Shown: positions 28,632 to 37,772, counted from the stretch's first letter. The stretch is 64,000 bases of DNA from Fluviicoccus sp. (GCF_030646115.1 NZ_JAUSMX010000014.1:1-64000); one strand, 5' to 3'. Numbers and translations: made by a program. The notes: generated from the sequence alone by a model not told the origin.

Positions 28632-28994
28632 TTATTCCCGCAGGCCGGTGACGAAATATTCCGTTTCACCAAAGCAGGAGCCGGGCAGTCCCTTGTGTTG
28701 TTCGTACATCAGGGTGACCCGCTTACCCATGGCGGCATCCAGGTGGGCGGCGACCTCGGGTTGCCGGACGGTAAAGTGGAATTTTTCCGGCGCCGCGCCG
28801 GGGATGGCCATCAGGGAAAGTTCGCCTTCCCACGTCTTGCAGATCCAGCCCTTGTTCGACAGTTTCTGCAGATAGCCGGCCCGGTCTCCGGAGGAGTAGC
28901 TCCAGCTCAGGGCCGCCCAGATATAGAAGGAGAAAAGCAGGACCAGAAACAGCGGGATGCCGATGGCAATCAGCTTGAGGCGTCGTGAGGTCAT
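28632..28994 (-). CDS. Small membrane-anchored protein of unknown function
   Basis: This 120-residue product begins with basic residues and one strong membrane segment (MTSRRLKLIAIGIPLFLVLLF, about residues 8-30). A soluble domain follows: YSSGDRAGYLQKLSNKGWICKTWEGELSL ... VTLMYEQHKGLPGSCFGETEYFVTGL, with two cysteines. Proteins of this pattern are sometimes mislabelled 6-phosphogluconate dehydrogenase; nothing here supports that. The ATG at 28994 is preferred over upstream starts because the preceding frame is unlike protein and the membrane anchor starts here. It lies 64 bp upstream of the ATP-grasp gene on the same strand. Whether it belongs to the Ter response is not clear. Confidence 0.65.
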   Translation of the reverse strand: MTSRRLKLIAIGIPLFLVLLFSFYIWAALSWSYSSGDRAGYLQKLSNKGWICKTWEGELSLMAIPGAAPEKFHFTVRQPEVAAHLDAAMGKRVTLMYEQHKGLPGSCFGETEYFVTGLRE

Positions 28995-29414
28995 GGTGAG
29001 TGTGCCGGTTGGTCGCGATTGCGGGGGAGGATAGCCCGGCAGGTGGCGGGCGGCAAGTTTTGGAGCGGGTGCGTCGGCAGGATAATAGCGCAGCTTCTCG
29101 AGGCGGGTTTGTAGACGGGTGTCTGATGGTTCTGGAAATAACCCTATAAAAAACAATGTATTGTTAAGGGTGTTAAAGGCTCTGTTCCTAATGCTGTGCT
29201 TTACATCCGAAAGGATAGCCACTAGGATTTGCCGATGAAGTGATCATTGAGCCAGATTGCTTTACAGAAAGACTACCGGCCGCTGTTATTATCACGACCG
29301 GTTTCGTTCATGCTCCTGAAATATCGGGTGCGTTATAAAACGGCATGCGGCACTCAGCGGGATAAGTCAATCTTCACGGAATGAGTCGGGAAGGCTGGCG
29401 CAACAGGAGGCATC
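28995..29414. other. Divergent intergenic region between the two Ter arms
   Basis: This 420-bp AT-richer stretch holds no convincing gene. It must contain promoters for both arms. An exact inverted repeat AACAAT-GT-ATTGTT sits at 29152-29165 and could be an operator. CAGGAGG (29404-29410) is a strong ribosome binding site for terA. Confidence 0.5.
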
Positions 29415-30635
29415 ATGACAATTTTACAGCCCGGCGCCAACGTCGCCATACCGCTGGCCGATCTGGAAGTGCTGGTGAAATTTGACCCGCCGGCAGCCCC
29501 CAATACGGATGTCGATGTCTCCGCATTCCAGTTGACTACCGCCAGCAAGGTCCGCAGTGATGCCGACATGGTGTTCTACGGTCAGCGCAGCAATGGCAAC
29601 GGCTCCTTGTCCATGCAGGATTCCGCCCAAGCGCAGGCGGCTTTCGCGCTGAAGCTCCCGCAGATGGAAGCAGCGGTGGAGAAAATAGCCCTGACCGCCA
29701 CCATTTACGAAAACCGGCAGACTTTCTCGGTTTTCAAGTCGGTCACTTTACTGCTACGGCATCAGGGTGAAACCGTGGCGGAAGCTCTCATTCAAACCCA
29801 GGGCATGGTGGAAACCGCACTGATTCTGGGGGAGTTCTACCGTCGGCAGGGCGCCTGGAAATTCCGGTCGGTCGGGCAGGGCTTTGCGGGAGGACTGAAA
29901 CCGCTGGCTGAACATTTCGGGGTATCCATTGCCGACAAGCCCGCCACCCCGAACACCACTCCGGCTCCGGCAGCAAGCAATCCTCCACCTGTCACTCCTT
30001 CCCCTGCCAAGGTATCCCTGAGCAAGGTCAGCCTGGATAAAAGCCGCCCCACAGTCAGTCTGGAGAAAAAGGGAGGTTCCTATGGTGAAATCAAGGTGAA
30101 CCTCAACTGGAACCGGAACGGCCAACAACCCCAAAACAAGGGCTTCTTTGCCGGGTTGATGGGCAAGTCCGGCAAGATCGATCTGGATATCGGTTGTTTT
30201 GTGGAGCTGGCGGACGGCCGTAAAACAGTGGTGCAGGCCTTGGGTAACGGTTTTGGCAGTTTTACCGCCGCGCCGTATGTCGAGTTGCTGGGGGATGACC
30301 GCACCGGTGCCGTCTCGGACGGGGAGTGGATCCGAATCAATGGCCAGCACTGGCATGAAATCCGCCGGATTCAGGTTTTTGCCTTTATTTATGAAGGCGC
30401 TCCAAATTGGGCGGCCACTGATGGAGTGGTGACTGTGCACGCTCCGGGGCAACCGCCGGTTGAAGTTTGCCTGACCGAAGGCGGTAACAAATTAGGCATG
30501 TGCGCGGTAGCGACACTGGAGAATCGCGGGGGGCAGCTGAACATCACCCGCGATGTCCGCTATTTTGCCGGCCATCGTGATGTGGACGCCGCTTTCGGCT
30601 GGGGTTTACGCTGGAGCGCTGGCTCCAAAGACTGA
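29415..30635 (+). CDS. terA: Tellurium resistance protein TerA
   Basis: The 406-residue product has an N-terminal TerD-type domain (about 1-175, with DVDVSAFQLTTASKVRSDADMVFYGQ and the ending ILGEFYRRQGAWKFRSVGQGFAGGL). A Pro/Ala/Thr linker with an SLSKVSLDK segment follows, then a C-terminal TerA module (about 215-400: IDLDIGCFVELADG, WHEIRRIQVFAFIYEGAPNW, LNITRDVRYFAGHRDVDAAFGWGL). This matches TerA of the plasmid R478/E. coli O157 ter operon. TerD-family domains bind Ca2+ and are thought to form a membrane-associated stress complex giving tellurite, phage and colicin resistance. AACAGGAGG precedes the ATG. It is the first gene of the rightward Ter arm. Confidence 0.92.
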   Translation: MTILQPGANVAIPLADLEVLVKFDPPAAPNTDVDVSAFQLTTASKVRSDADMVFYGQRSNGNGSLSMQDSAQAQAAFALKLPQMEAAVEKIALTATIYENRQTFSVFKSVTLLLRHQGETVAEALIQTQGMVETALILGEFYRRQGAWKFRSVGQGFAGGLKPLAEHFGVSIADKPATPNTTPAPAASNPPPVTPSPAKVSLSKVSLDKSRPTVSLEKKGGSYGEIKVNLNWNRNGQQPQNKGFFAGLMGKSGKIDLDIGCFVELADGRKTVVQALGNGFGSFTAAPYVELLGDDRTGAVSDGEWIRINGQHWHEIRRIQVFAFIYEGAPNWAATDGVVTVHAPGQPPVEVCLTEGGNKLGMCAVATLENRGGQLNITRDVRYFAGHRDVDAAFGWGLRWSAGSKD

Positions 30636-30668
30636 TGAAGCCAATGACAACAACACGGAGTATTGAAG

Positions 30669-31244
30669 ATGTCCATTTCACTGAGTAAAGGCGGCAATCT
30701 TTCCCTGTCCAAGGCAGATCCGGGTCTCACCAAGTTGCTGGTGGGACTGGGCTGGGATGAACGCGCCACCGACGGCGTTGACTTTGATCTGGACGCCAGC
30801 GCCTTCCTGCTGTCTGCCTCCGGCAAAGTGCGCAGTGATGCCGATTTCATTTTTTACAACCAGTTGCGTTCTCCGGACGGCTCGGTGGAGCATACCGGTG
30901 ATAACCGCAGCGGCGCTGGTGACGGTGATGACGAAGCCGTCAAGATTGATCTGTCGCTGATTCCTGCGGATGTCGATAAAGTGGTTTTTACGGTTACCAT
31001 TCACGATGCCGAGGCGCGCCGCCAGAATTTCGGGCAGGTCAACAACGCCAGTATCCGTGTTGTTAATCAACTGACCAATGCTGAAATTGTCCGCTATGAC
31101 CTGGCGGAAGATTATTCCACTGAAACCGCCATGGTGTTCGGTGAGTTGTACCGGAATGGCAGTGAGTGGAAATTCCGGGCGGTGGGCCAGGGTTACAAAG
31201 GTGGGTTGTCGGCCATGTGCCGGCAGTATGGTTTGAATATCTGA
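30669..31244 (+). CDS. terD: TerD family protein
   Basis: This 191-residue protein is a full-length Ter[21 protein letters not shown] at the start, [41 protein letters not shown] (acidic Ca2+-binding motif, with one Ala in place of the usual Glu), [14 protein letters not shown], and [23 protein letters not shown] near the end. The ATG 30669 is chosen over the in-frame TTG 30663 because GGAG lies 8 bp upstream. It follows terA by 33 bp and precedes the DUF475 gene by 11 bp. It is closest in sequence to TerD of the classical operon. Confidence 0.95.
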   Translation: MSISLSKGGNLSLSKADPGLTKLLVGLGWDERATDGVDFDLDASAFLLSASGKVRSDADFIFYNQLRSPDGSVEHTGDNRSGAGDGDDEAVKIDLSLIPADVDKVVFTVTIHDAEARRQNFGQVNNASIRVVNQLTNAEIVRYDLAEDYSTETAMVFGELYRNGSEWKFRAVGQGYKGGLSAMCRQYGLNI

Positions 31245-31255
31245 CAGGTTTATCT

Positions 31256-32293
31256 ATGCAGCATTTCCGTTTTTCGCTGATTTTCACCGCTATTTGCCTG
31301 GGGCTGGCTTTCTGGTGGGGGTTGTCCCATGGGAATGGTTCACTCTCCGTGGCATTCACTGCCTTGGCAGTCACCACCATTCTGGCTGTAATGGAGGTTT
31401 CCCTCTCCTTTGACAACGCTGTCGTGAATGCCTCGGTATTGAAGCATTGGGATCATTTCTGGCGCACCTTGTTCCTGACGGTGGGTATCCTCGTCGCTGT
31501 CTTCGGCATGCGCCTGCTGTTTCCGTTGGTGATCGTGGCGCAAACGACGGACATGGGAATGGTGGAAGTGGCGCAACTGGCCCTGAATGATCCCAAGGAG
31601 TATTCGCGCCAGTTGCTGTCCCATCACGCAGAAATAGCGGCTTTCGGCGGCATGTTCTTGCTGCTGGTGTTCCTGAACTTCATTTTTGATCAGGACAAGG
31701 ATGTGCACTGGCTGCACTGGCTGGAAGTTCGGCTGGCCCGTCTGGGCAAGGCGGATGCGGTTGCTGTCTTTGTGGCGCTGGCCGCCTTGCTGGCCGGTTT
31801 GTCGCTGGTGTCCGAAGCGGAGCAGCTGAAGGTGTTGCTGGCCGGAGTCTGGGGCATTGTGGTGTACGTGGGCGTCAATGTCATCAGCACTTTCCTGGAG
31901 CAGGAAGAGGAAGATCCGGCCATTGGTGAAATGGTCAAGCGGGGCAGTATCGGCGGGTTCCTGTACCTGGAAGTTCTGGATGCGTCCTTCAGCTTTGACG
32001 GGGTTATCGGTGCGTTTGCGATCACCAATGATGTGGTCATCATCATGCTGGGTCTGGCGATTGGCGCCATGTTTGTCCGTTCCATGACCGTATACCTGGT
32101 TGAGAAGGGCACCCTGGATGCTTACATTTTCCTGGAACACGGGGCGCATTACGCCATCGGCGCCCTCGCGGTGATCATGCTGCTCAGCATGAAGTACCAC
32201 GTGCCCGAACTGGTGACCGGATTCATCGGTATCGCCTTCATTGTCTGGTCGGTTATTTCTTCCATCCGGCATAGCAAGGCTGAAGCTGCCTGA
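31256..32293 (+). CDS. DUF475 / TerC-superfamily integral membrane protein
   Basis: This 345-residue membrane protein with about eight hydrophobic segments starts at ATG 31256 (MQHFRFSLIFTAICLGLAFW). Signature segments are VMEVSLSFDNAVVNASVLKHW and VLDASFSFDGVIGAFAITND, two pseudo-symmetrical SFD-type motifs with acidic residues inside the membrane, as in the TerC superfamily. Its N-terminus differs from classical TerC, so DUF475 is the better family name. It occupies the place terC has in the classical operon, between two terD-type genes, and probably anchors the TerD complex or moves metal ions (Ca2+, Mn2+). That role is inferred from TerC. Confidence 0.9.
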   Translation: MQHFRFSLIFTAICLGLAFWWGLSHGNGSLSVAFTALAVTTILAVMEVSLSFDNAVVNASVLKHWDHFWRTLFLTVGILVAVFGMRLLFPLVIVAQTTDMGMVEVAQLALNDPKEYSRQLLSHHAEIAAFGGMFLLLVFLNFIFDQDKDVHWLHWLEVRLARLGKADAVAVFVALAALLAGLSLVSEAEQLKVLLAGVWGIVVYVGVNVISTFLEQEEEDPAIGEMVKRGSIGGFLYLEVLDASFSFDGVIGAFAITNDVVIIMLGLAIGAMFVRSMTVYLVEKGTLDAYIFLEHGAHYAIGALAVIMLLSMKYHVPELVTGFIGIAFIVWSVISSIRHSKAEAA

Positions 32294-32427
32294 GTCAACG
32301 GCCGGCGGAGCGATGAAGGCTCCGCCGGCCCCTCTTTACGAACGCTTACGATAATCCCGGTGCAAATCCCCCCGTTCGTTGGTATCACTTCCCCTCATTG
32401 CAAACCACCAATATCAGGAGTCACATC

Positions 32428-33003
32428 ATGGCCATCAGCCTTCAGAAGGGCGGCAACGTCAATCTCAGCAAAGAAGCCCCCAGCATGCAAAAAATGACGG
32501 TTGGCCTGGGCTGGAATCCCCGCGCCACCGATGGCGATAAATTTGATCTGGATGCCATCGCCTTCCTGCTCAATACCGGCGGCAAGGTTGGCAAAGACGC
32601 CGACTTTATTTTCTTCAACAACAAAGCCTCGGCCTGCGGCTCGGTCACCCATACCGGAGACAACACCACTGGCGAAGGCGACGGCGATGACGAACAGTTG
32701 GTTGTGGATTTGTCGAAAATCCCGGCCGATGTTGACAAGGTCACCTTCTGCGTCACCATTCACCAAGCAGACCAGCGCCGCCAGAACTTCGGCCAGGTGT
32801 CCAATGCGTTCATCCGCATTGTCAACAATGGCAACAATCAGGAAGTGGCGCGTTATGACCTGTCCGAAGACGGCAGCACCGAGGCAGCCATGATTTTCGG
32901 CGAACTGTACCGCAATGGTGCCGACTGGAAATTCCGCGCCGTGGGTCAGGGCTTCAAAGGTGGCCTAGGCCCCTTGGCTGCATCTTTTGGCGTCAATGTT
33001 TAA
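32428..33003 (+). CDS. terE: TerD/TerE family protein
   Basis: A second full-length TerD-family protein of 191 residues: [62 protein letters not shown] (intact Ca2+ motif), [23 protein letters not shown] and [29 protein letters not shown] precedes ATG 32428 by 8 bp. Separated from the DUF475 gene by 134 bp, it may have its own promoter. Its place after the membrane gene corresponds to terD or terE of the classical order; the two are too similar to separate by eye, so the symbol is positional. Confidence 0.93.
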   Translation: MAISLQKGGNVNLSKEAPSMQKMTVGLGWNPRATDGDKFDLDAIAFLLNTGGKVGKDADFIFFNNKASACGSVTHTGDNTTGEGDGDDEQLVVDLSKIPADVDKVTFCVTIHQADQRRQNFGQVSNAFIRIVNNGNNQEVARYDLSEDGSTEAAMIFGELYRNGADWKFRAVGQGFKGGLGPLAASFGVNV

Positions 33004-33042
33004 CTTTACAGCAGCAGTTCAGGGAAACCCGGAGTACGAAGG

Positions 33043-33744
33043 ATGACCCGTTTTACGATTACCGGTGATGATGATCCCTTCCTGCATGTCAGCATGCAGA
33101 AAGGGGACAAGATTTGCTGCGAAAGCAATTCCATGGTGATGATGGAAGATGTGCTGGACCTGAAGGGAAAAATGACCGGCGGACTGGGCAGCGCCTTGTT
33201 GCGCCGTTTTGCCAATGGCGAGTCCTTCTTCCAGCAGCATATTGAAGCGATCCGGGGCGACGGCGATTGCCTGCTGTCCCCGACGCTGCCCGGCGGCATT
33301 CAGATTCTGGATGTGGGCAACCGGCAATACACCCTCAGTGACGGCGCTTTCGTGGCGTCCACTTCGGGCGTGGATTTACGGGTGAAGATGCAGGGGCTGG
33401 GCGGTGCGCTGCTGGGCGATACCGGCGGGTTCATGGTCATGGAGTCCAGCGGTCATGGCCAGCTGGTGGTCTCGGGCTTTGGTTCGCTGTTTGAACTGGA
33501 GGTGACATCCGGCAAAGACCTGCTGATTGATAACGGGCATGTGGTGTGCTGGGACAGCACATTGCAGTACAAGTTGTCCGCCAGCACCAACCAGAGCACC
33601 GGCCTGCTGGGAAACCTGGTGAACAGCATGACCAGCGGTGAAGGCCTGGTCCTGCGGTTTTCCGGACAGGGCAAAGTCGTGGTGTGTTCGAGGAACCGTC
33701 AAGGATTTGTGGACTGGCTGGGCTCCAAGGTGCGTGGCCATTAA
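33043..33744 (+). CDS. AIM24 family protein
   Basis: This 233-residue protein matches the AIM24 (TIGR00266-type) family: a beta-sandwich-like protein with FTITGDDDPFLHVSMQKGDKICCESNSMVMMEDVLDLKGKMTGGLG at the N-terminus, a central SGVDLRVKMQGLGGALLGDTGGFMVMESSGHGQLVVSGFGSLFE region, and LRFSGQGKVVVCSRN near the end. There is no signal peptide. Bacterial members have no established activity; yeast Aim24 is mitochondrial. AIM24 proteins recur in Ter-linked loci. Here the gene lies between terE and terZ with 39 and 30 bp gaps, so it is probably part of the same transcript and stress complex. Confidence 0.9.
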   Translation: MTRFTITGDDDPFLHVSMQKGDKICCESNSMVMMEDVLDLKGKMTGGLGSALLRRFANGESFFQQHIEAIRGDGDCLLSPTLPGGIQILDVGNRQYTLSDGAFVASTSGVDLRVKMQGLGGALLGDTGGFMVMESSGHGQLVVSGFGSLFELEVTSGKDLLIDNGHVVCWDSTLQYKLSASTNQSTGLLGNLVNSMTSGEGLVLRFSGQGKVVVCSRNRQGFVDWLGSKVRGH

Positions 33745-33774
33745 GGTTTTACTGAAAATACTGGAGGATGCAAC

Positions 33775-34356
33775 ATGGGTGTCAATCTTGAAAAGGGCCA
33801 GAAGATCTCGCTGGAAAAATCTGCCGGTGGCGGATTGACCACAGTAGCGATGGGGCTGGGTTGGGATGTTGCCAAAAAGAAGGGCTTTCTCGGTTTCGGC
33901 GGAGGTTCGGCCGATATCGATCTGGATGCGTCCTGCCTGATGTTCGACGAGTCCAACCAGCTGGTGGATGCAGTCTGGTTCCGTCAACTGCAAAGCAAGG
34001 ACGGCAGTATCCGCCATTCCGGAGACAACCGTACCGGTGAAGGCGACGGCGATGATGAAACCATTCGTATTGATCTGACCCGTATTCCGGCCGGAATCAA
34101 AAGCCTGGTCTTTACCGTCAACAGTTTTTTGGGACAGACCTTTGAGCAGGTGGAGAATGCTTACTGCCGCTTGCTCAATGGCGGCAACGGCCAGGAAGTC
34201 GCGCGCTATAACCTCTCCTGCCAGAACAAGCAGACCGGACAGATCATGGCCAAGCTCTATCGTCATAATGGCGAGTGGAAGATGCACGCCATTGGCGAAG
34301 GCTCCCAGGGCCGCACCTTCAACGAGTTGCTGCCGCAAATCGTTCCGCATTTGTAA
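33775..34356 (+). CDS. terZ: TerZ-type TerD family protein
   Basis: This 193-residue protein matches TerZ in length and pattern: MGLGWDVAKKKGFLGFGGGSADIDLDASCLMFDESNQLVDAVWFRQL, then [15 protein letters not shown] (intact acidic Ca2+ motif), VFTVNSFLGQTFEQVENAYCRLLN and IMAKLYRHNGEWKMHAIGEGSQGRT. The KKKG..G insertion before DIDLDASC separates TerZ from TerD and TerE. CTGGAGG precedes the ATG. It is the last gene of the rightward arm and is followed by a strong terminator. In the classical operon terZ is first, so the order here is rearranged. Confidence 0.92.
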   Translation: MGVNLEKGQKISLEKSAGGGLTTVAMGLGWDVAKKKGFLGFGGGSADIDLDASCLMFDESNQLVDAVWFRQLQSKDGSIRHSGDNRTGEGDGDDETIRIDLTRIPAGIKSLVFTVNSFLGQTFEQVENAYCRLLNGGNGQEVARYNLSCQNKQTGQIMAKLYRHNGEWKMHAIGEGSQGRTFNELLPQIVPHL

Positions 34357-34394
34357 GAAAGCATGGGCATCCGGTTGCTGATATGGATGGCCTG

Positions 34395-34436
34395 ACGGGC
34401 CGGTGAGTCTCCAAGACCACCGGCCCGTGTCTTTTC
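34395..34436 (+). terminator. Terminator of the Ter operon
   Basis: A perfect 11-bp stem (ACGGGCCGGTG at 34395-34405, CACCGGCCCGT at 34418-34428) with a 12-nt loop is followed by GTCTTTTC. It lies 39 bp after the terZ stop. Confidence 0.88.
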
Positions 34437-34515
34437 AGAGGGCCGGTTTGGGGTTCGCCGCGTATTCCTTTATAATCCGCATACAATTTCGCGTATCCAA
34501 GCCTGAATCCCCAAC

Positions 34516-36105
34516 ATGACCGATCCCCAGCAACTCGCGGCCGAAGTAGCCGTTCGCAGAACCTTCGCCATTATTTCCCACCCTGACGCCGGCAAGACCA
34601 CCATTACCGAAAAGTTGTTGCTGTGGGGGAAGGCCATTCAGATTGCGGGCACGGTCAAGTCCCGCAAGTCTGACCGCCATGCCGCCTCGGACTGGATGGA
34701 AATGGAAAAGCAGCGCGGCATCTCCATCACCACGTCGGTCATGCAGTTCCCGTATCGCGACCAGACCATCAACCTGCTGGACACCCCCGGTCACGAAGAC
34801 TTTTCGGAAGACACGTACCGCACGCTGACCGCCGTCGACTCCGCCTTGATGGTGATTGACGGCGCCAAGGGCGTTGAAGACCGCACCATCAAGCTGATGG
34901 ATGTCTGCCGCATGCGTGACACGCCCATTATCACCTTCATCAACAAGCTGGACCGTGAAAACCGCGAGCCCATTGAGTTGCTGGATGAAATCGAGACGGT
35001 GCTCAAGATCCAGTGTGCACCCATCACCTGGCCCATCGGCATGGGACGAGATTTCAAGGGTGTGTACAACCTGCTGGAAGACCGCATTTACCTGTACCAG
35101 CCGGGCCACGGCAGCACCATTGTCGAAGAGAAGACCATTCAGGGACTGGATAACCCGGAGCTGGATGCACTGATCGGCGACCAGATCCAGGCGCTGCGCG
35201 AGTCGCTGGAGTTGGTGCAGGGCGCCAGCCATCCCTTTGATCTCGAGGCTTTCCTCTCCGGCCGCCTGACGCCGGTTTTTTTCGGCACGGCGCTGGGCAA
35301 TTTCGGGGTGGATCATATCCTCAATGGTTTTGTCGACTGGGCGCCGCGCCCCAAGCCGCACAAGGCAGCGGAGCGCATGGTCGAGGCGGCGGAACCTGGC
35401 TTTAGCGGCTTCGTTTTCAAGATCCAGGCCAACATGGATCCCAAACATCGCGACCGTATCGCCTTCCTGCGTGTCTGTTCCGGCAAGTACGAAAAAGGGT
35501 TGAAGATGCAACATGTCCGCGTCGGCAAGGAAGTCCGAATTGCCGATGCCCTGACCTTTCTGGCCGGGGAACGCGCCCATCTTGAAGAGGCCTGGCCTGG
35601 CGACATCATCGGCTTGCATAACCACGGCACCATCCAGATTGGCGATACCTTTACCGAAGGCGAGAACCTGCACTTCCTCGGCATTCCCCACTTTGCCCCG
35701 GAAATGTTCCGCCGGGTTCGCCTCAAGGACCCCTTGAAAAGCAAGCAGTTGCAGAAAGGTCTGAAGGAGTTGTCGGAGGAGGGGGCCACGCAGGTGTTCA
35801 TGCCTTTCATCAGCAATGACCTGATCCTGGGTGCCGTGGGTGTGCTGCAGTTTGATGTGGTCGCCTTTCGCCTGAAGGAGGAATACAAGGTGGACTGCGT
35901 GTATGAGCCGGTCAACGTCTCGACCGTGCGCTGGATTGACTGTGCTGACGAGAAAAAACTCGCCGAGTTCAAGAAGAAGGCGCATGATCAATTGTCGGAA
36001 GACGGGGGCGGTTACCTGACGTATCTTGCACCGTCACGGGTGAATCTGCAGTTAATGCAGGAGCGGTATCCGGATGTGCATTTCCGGCCGACACGCGAAC
36101 ATTGA
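34516..36105 (+). CDS. prfC: Peptide chain release factor 3
   Basis: RF3 is the GTPase that removes RF1 or RF2 from the ribosome after peptide release. The 529-residue product has the GTPase motifs in order: G1 [12 protein letters not shown] (about 22-33), G2 in [14 protein letters not shown]3 [12 protein letters not shown], and G4 [11 protein letters not shown]. The RF3-typical later domains follow ([37 protein letters not shown]). The [21 protein letters not shown] stretch separates RF3 from EF-G. It sits alone between the Ter locus and a lipoprotein gene and has its own terminator. Confidence 0.98.
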   Translation: MTDPQQLAAEVAVRRTFAIISHPDAGKTTITEKLLLWGKAIQIAGTVKSRKSDRHAASDWMEMEKQRGISITTSVMQFPYRDQTINLLDTPGHEDFSEDTYRTLTAVDSALMVIDGAKGVEDRTIKLMDVCRMRDTPIITFINKLDRENREPIELLDEIETVLKIQCAPITWPIGMGRDFKGVYNLLEDRIYLYQPGHGSTIVEEKTIQGLDNPELDALIGDQIQALRESLELVQGASHPFDLEAFLSGRLTPVFFGTALGNFGVDHILNGFVDWAPRPKPHKAAERMVEAAEPGFSGFVFKIQANMDPKHRDRIAFLRVCSGKYEKGLKMQHVRVGKEVRIADALTFLAGERAHLEEAWPGDIIGLHNHGTIQIGDTFTEGENLHFLGIPHFAPEMFRRVRLKDPLKSKQLQKGLKELSEEGATQVFMPFISNDLILGAVGVLQFDVVAFRLKEEYKVDCVYEPVNVSTVRWIDCADEKKLAEFKKKAHDQLSEDGGGYLTYLAPSRVNLQLMQERYPDVHFRPTREH

Positions 36106-36111
36106 CAGCCT

Positions 36112-36140
36112 GGGGCGCCGCAAATGGCGCCCCTTTTCTT
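36112..36140 (+). terminator. Terminator of prfC
   Basis: GGGGCGCC (36112-36119) and GGCGCCCC (36126-36133) form an 8-bp perfect stem around a GCAAAT loop, followed by TTTTCTT. It is almost the same hairpin as that after groEL. Confidence 0.92.
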
Positions 36141-36153
36141 GAAGGAGAGAATC

Positions 36154-36915
36154 ATGCGTAACCGGATGGCCGGATTGATGCTGGTGCTGATGTTGGCAGG
36201 CTGTGATGATCCGGCGCCGCCTCCACCTCCGCCCCAGGTCATCGCGCCTGCCGCCCCGGTCTATGCTCCGCTGACGGTCATCCCCGAAGTCTGGAAACAT
36301 GTCCGTCCCGGTTGCAAGGGCAAGGACTGCCCATGGATTGAGGTTGAACTGCAGCGTGTCGCCGACAAGGGTATTGATGCCCTGGCTGAGGTGGAGTTGG
36401 TCAATCTGGTCCCGCTCGATGATAAACCTGCCCATTTTGATACGATTGAAACGCTCTCGGCGGCGTTCTGGCCAAAAACCGACAAGCAATGGAACATATC
36501 CCTGCAAAGCAAGGTGCTGCATCAGGCCGGACCAATACTGACCCTGCAACTGGATAATTACACCTACACCGGCGGGGCCCATGGCATTTCCGCCACCCGT
36601 TTCCTGAATCTGGACCGTCGTCAGGCCAACAAGCGGCTGGCTCTGGCTGATGTGCTGATCCCTGGCAAGGAAACAGCGTTCAAGGCACTGGCCCAGAGCC
36701 TGCATGCGGCCTGGCTCAAGGAGATGGAGGTGGCGGATGCTGAATTTTCCCAGACCTGGCCATTCCATGAAACGGATAATTTCGCCCTCACGGACAAGGG
36801 TATTGTGTTGAAGTACCAGAACTACGAGCTGGGTCCCTATGCTTTCGGACAGCCGGAATTCCTGTTGCCCAAAGATAAGCTGGCGGAGCTGGTGAAGCCG
36901 GAATACCTGCGGTAA
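36154..36915 (+). CDS. DUF3298/RsiV-like lipoprotein
   Basis: This 253-residue protein starts at ATG 36154, set by GAAGGAGAG 8 bp upstream. A lipoprotein signal (MRNRMAGLMLVLMLAGC) ends in lipobox LAGC; the Asp-Asp after the Cys suggests inner-membrane retention if E. coli sorting rules apply. A proline-rich tether (PAPPPPPPQV) follows, then a DUF4163/DUF3298-type domain: LQLDNYTYTGGAHGISATRFLNLD (family-typical YTGGAHG) and ALTDKGIVLKYQNYELGPYAFGQPEFLLP. Related domains occur in RsiV and PdaC and may bind peptidoglycan or lysozyme, but no such role is shown here. tatD starts 12 bp downstream. Confidence 0.85.
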   Translation: MRNRMAGLMLVLMLAGCDDPAPPPPPPQVIAPAAPVYAPLTVIPEVWKHVRPGCKGKDCPWIEVELQRVADKGIDALAEVELVNLVPLDDKPAHFDTIETLSAAFWPKTDKQWNISLQSKVLHQAGPILTLQLDNYTYTGGAHGISATRFLNLDRRQANKRLALADVLIPGKETAFKALAQSLHAAWLKEMEVADAEFSQTWPFHETDNFALTDKGIVLKYQNYELGPYAFGQPEFLLPKDKLAELVKPEYLR

Positions 36916-36927
36916 CGGGGCCGGCCG

Positions 36928-37725
36928 ATGTGGATCGATACCCATTGTCATTTTGATGTTGAAGACTTTGATGGCGATCGCCCGGAAGTCGCTGCCCGGT
37001 CATTTCAGGCGGGTGTAGAGGCGATCGTCATCCCCGGTTATCTGGCGCAGCGCTGGGGGCATCTGCTGGAGGTCTGCCAGACCATTTCACAACCCCGGTT
37101 GCTGGCTGCGCCCGGCCTTCACCCCTGCTATATCCGTCAGCACCAGCCGGAGCATCTGGAACAACTGGATGCCCTGCTAAGGCGTCATGTCTGCGTGGCT
37201 ATTGGGGAAATCGGCCTGGATACCTATGTGCCGGAACTCAAGGAACCGGATCTTTACAGGAAGCAGCAGGATTTTTTTTGCGGCCAGCTTCAACTTGCAC
37301 GTCAGCACGACAAGCCAGTCATTCTTCATGTTCGCAAGGCCCACGCCGATATATTCCGGTTGTTGAAGGAACAGGGTTTTCAAAACGGGGGCATAGTTCA
37401 TGCCTTTTCCGGCGGGGTGGAGGAGGCCCGGCATTATTACCGGCTGGGATTCAAGTTGGGAATTGGCGGTTCCCTGACGTATGCCCAGGCTAAAAGGCTG
37501 CATGCCGTCGTGGCAGCTATGCCGCTGGAAGCGCTGGTCATTGAAACGGATGCTCCGGACATGATTCCGCAGTCCAGGCGAAACAGCGATTCCGGGAAAA
37601 CGCGCAACTCTCCCGAATTCCTGCCGTTGGTGGCGGCTGCATTGGCGGAGGCCAAGCAAGTTTCGTTGGAAACTCTGTGCGGAGTGCTTCGGAAGAACAG
37701 CGAGGAGGTCTTGAGGCTGGTTTGA
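36928..37725 (+). CDS. TatD-family metal-dependent hydrolase
   Basis: This 265-residue TIM-barrel amidohydrolase has the metal-binding DTHCHFD at residues 4-10, the glutamate in AIGEIGLDTY, His in PVILHVRKAH and VHAFSGGVEEA, and the final Asp in LVIETDAPDMIP. TatD-type proteins act as 3'-5' DNases on damaged DNA or as D-aminoacyl-tRNA-like hydrolases. Several paralogues exist per genome (TatD, YcfH, YjjV), and this one looks most like the YjjV group; I do not assign a symbol. It follows the lipoprotein gene at 12 bp and converges on the thiolase gene. Confidence 0.9.
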   Translation: MWIDTHCHFDVEDFDGDRPEVAARSFQAGVEAIVIPGYLAQRWGHLLEVCQTISQPRLLAAPGLHPCYIRQHQPEHLEQLDALLRRHVCVAIGEIGLDTYVPELKEPDLYRKQQDFFCGQLQLARQHDKPVILHVRKAHADIFRLLKEQGFQNGGIVHAFSGGVEEARHYYRLGFKLGIGGSLTYAQAKRLHAVVAAMPLEALVIETDAPDMIPQSRRNSDSGKTRNSPEFLPLVAAALAEAKQVSLETLCGVLRKNSEEVLRLV

Positions 37726-37772
37726 TTCGGGTGTGGCAGCAGGTTCAAGGAAAGGCCAGTGTTGTACATGAC

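Noticed and set aside
28632-28994. 6-phosphogluconate dehydrogenase annotation for the small membrane protein
   Set aside because: The 120-residue protein has a membrane anchor and no dinucleotide-binding or substrate motif of that enzyme.
34435-35991. Long open frame antisense to prfC, and similar ones antisense to groEL (17258-18469), lysC (39773-41113) and recA (44219-45430)
   Set aside because: They arise from strong third-position bias of the highly conserved sense genes; they have low-complexity His/Gly/Gln/Val-rich translations, no ribosome binding sites and no recognisable domains.
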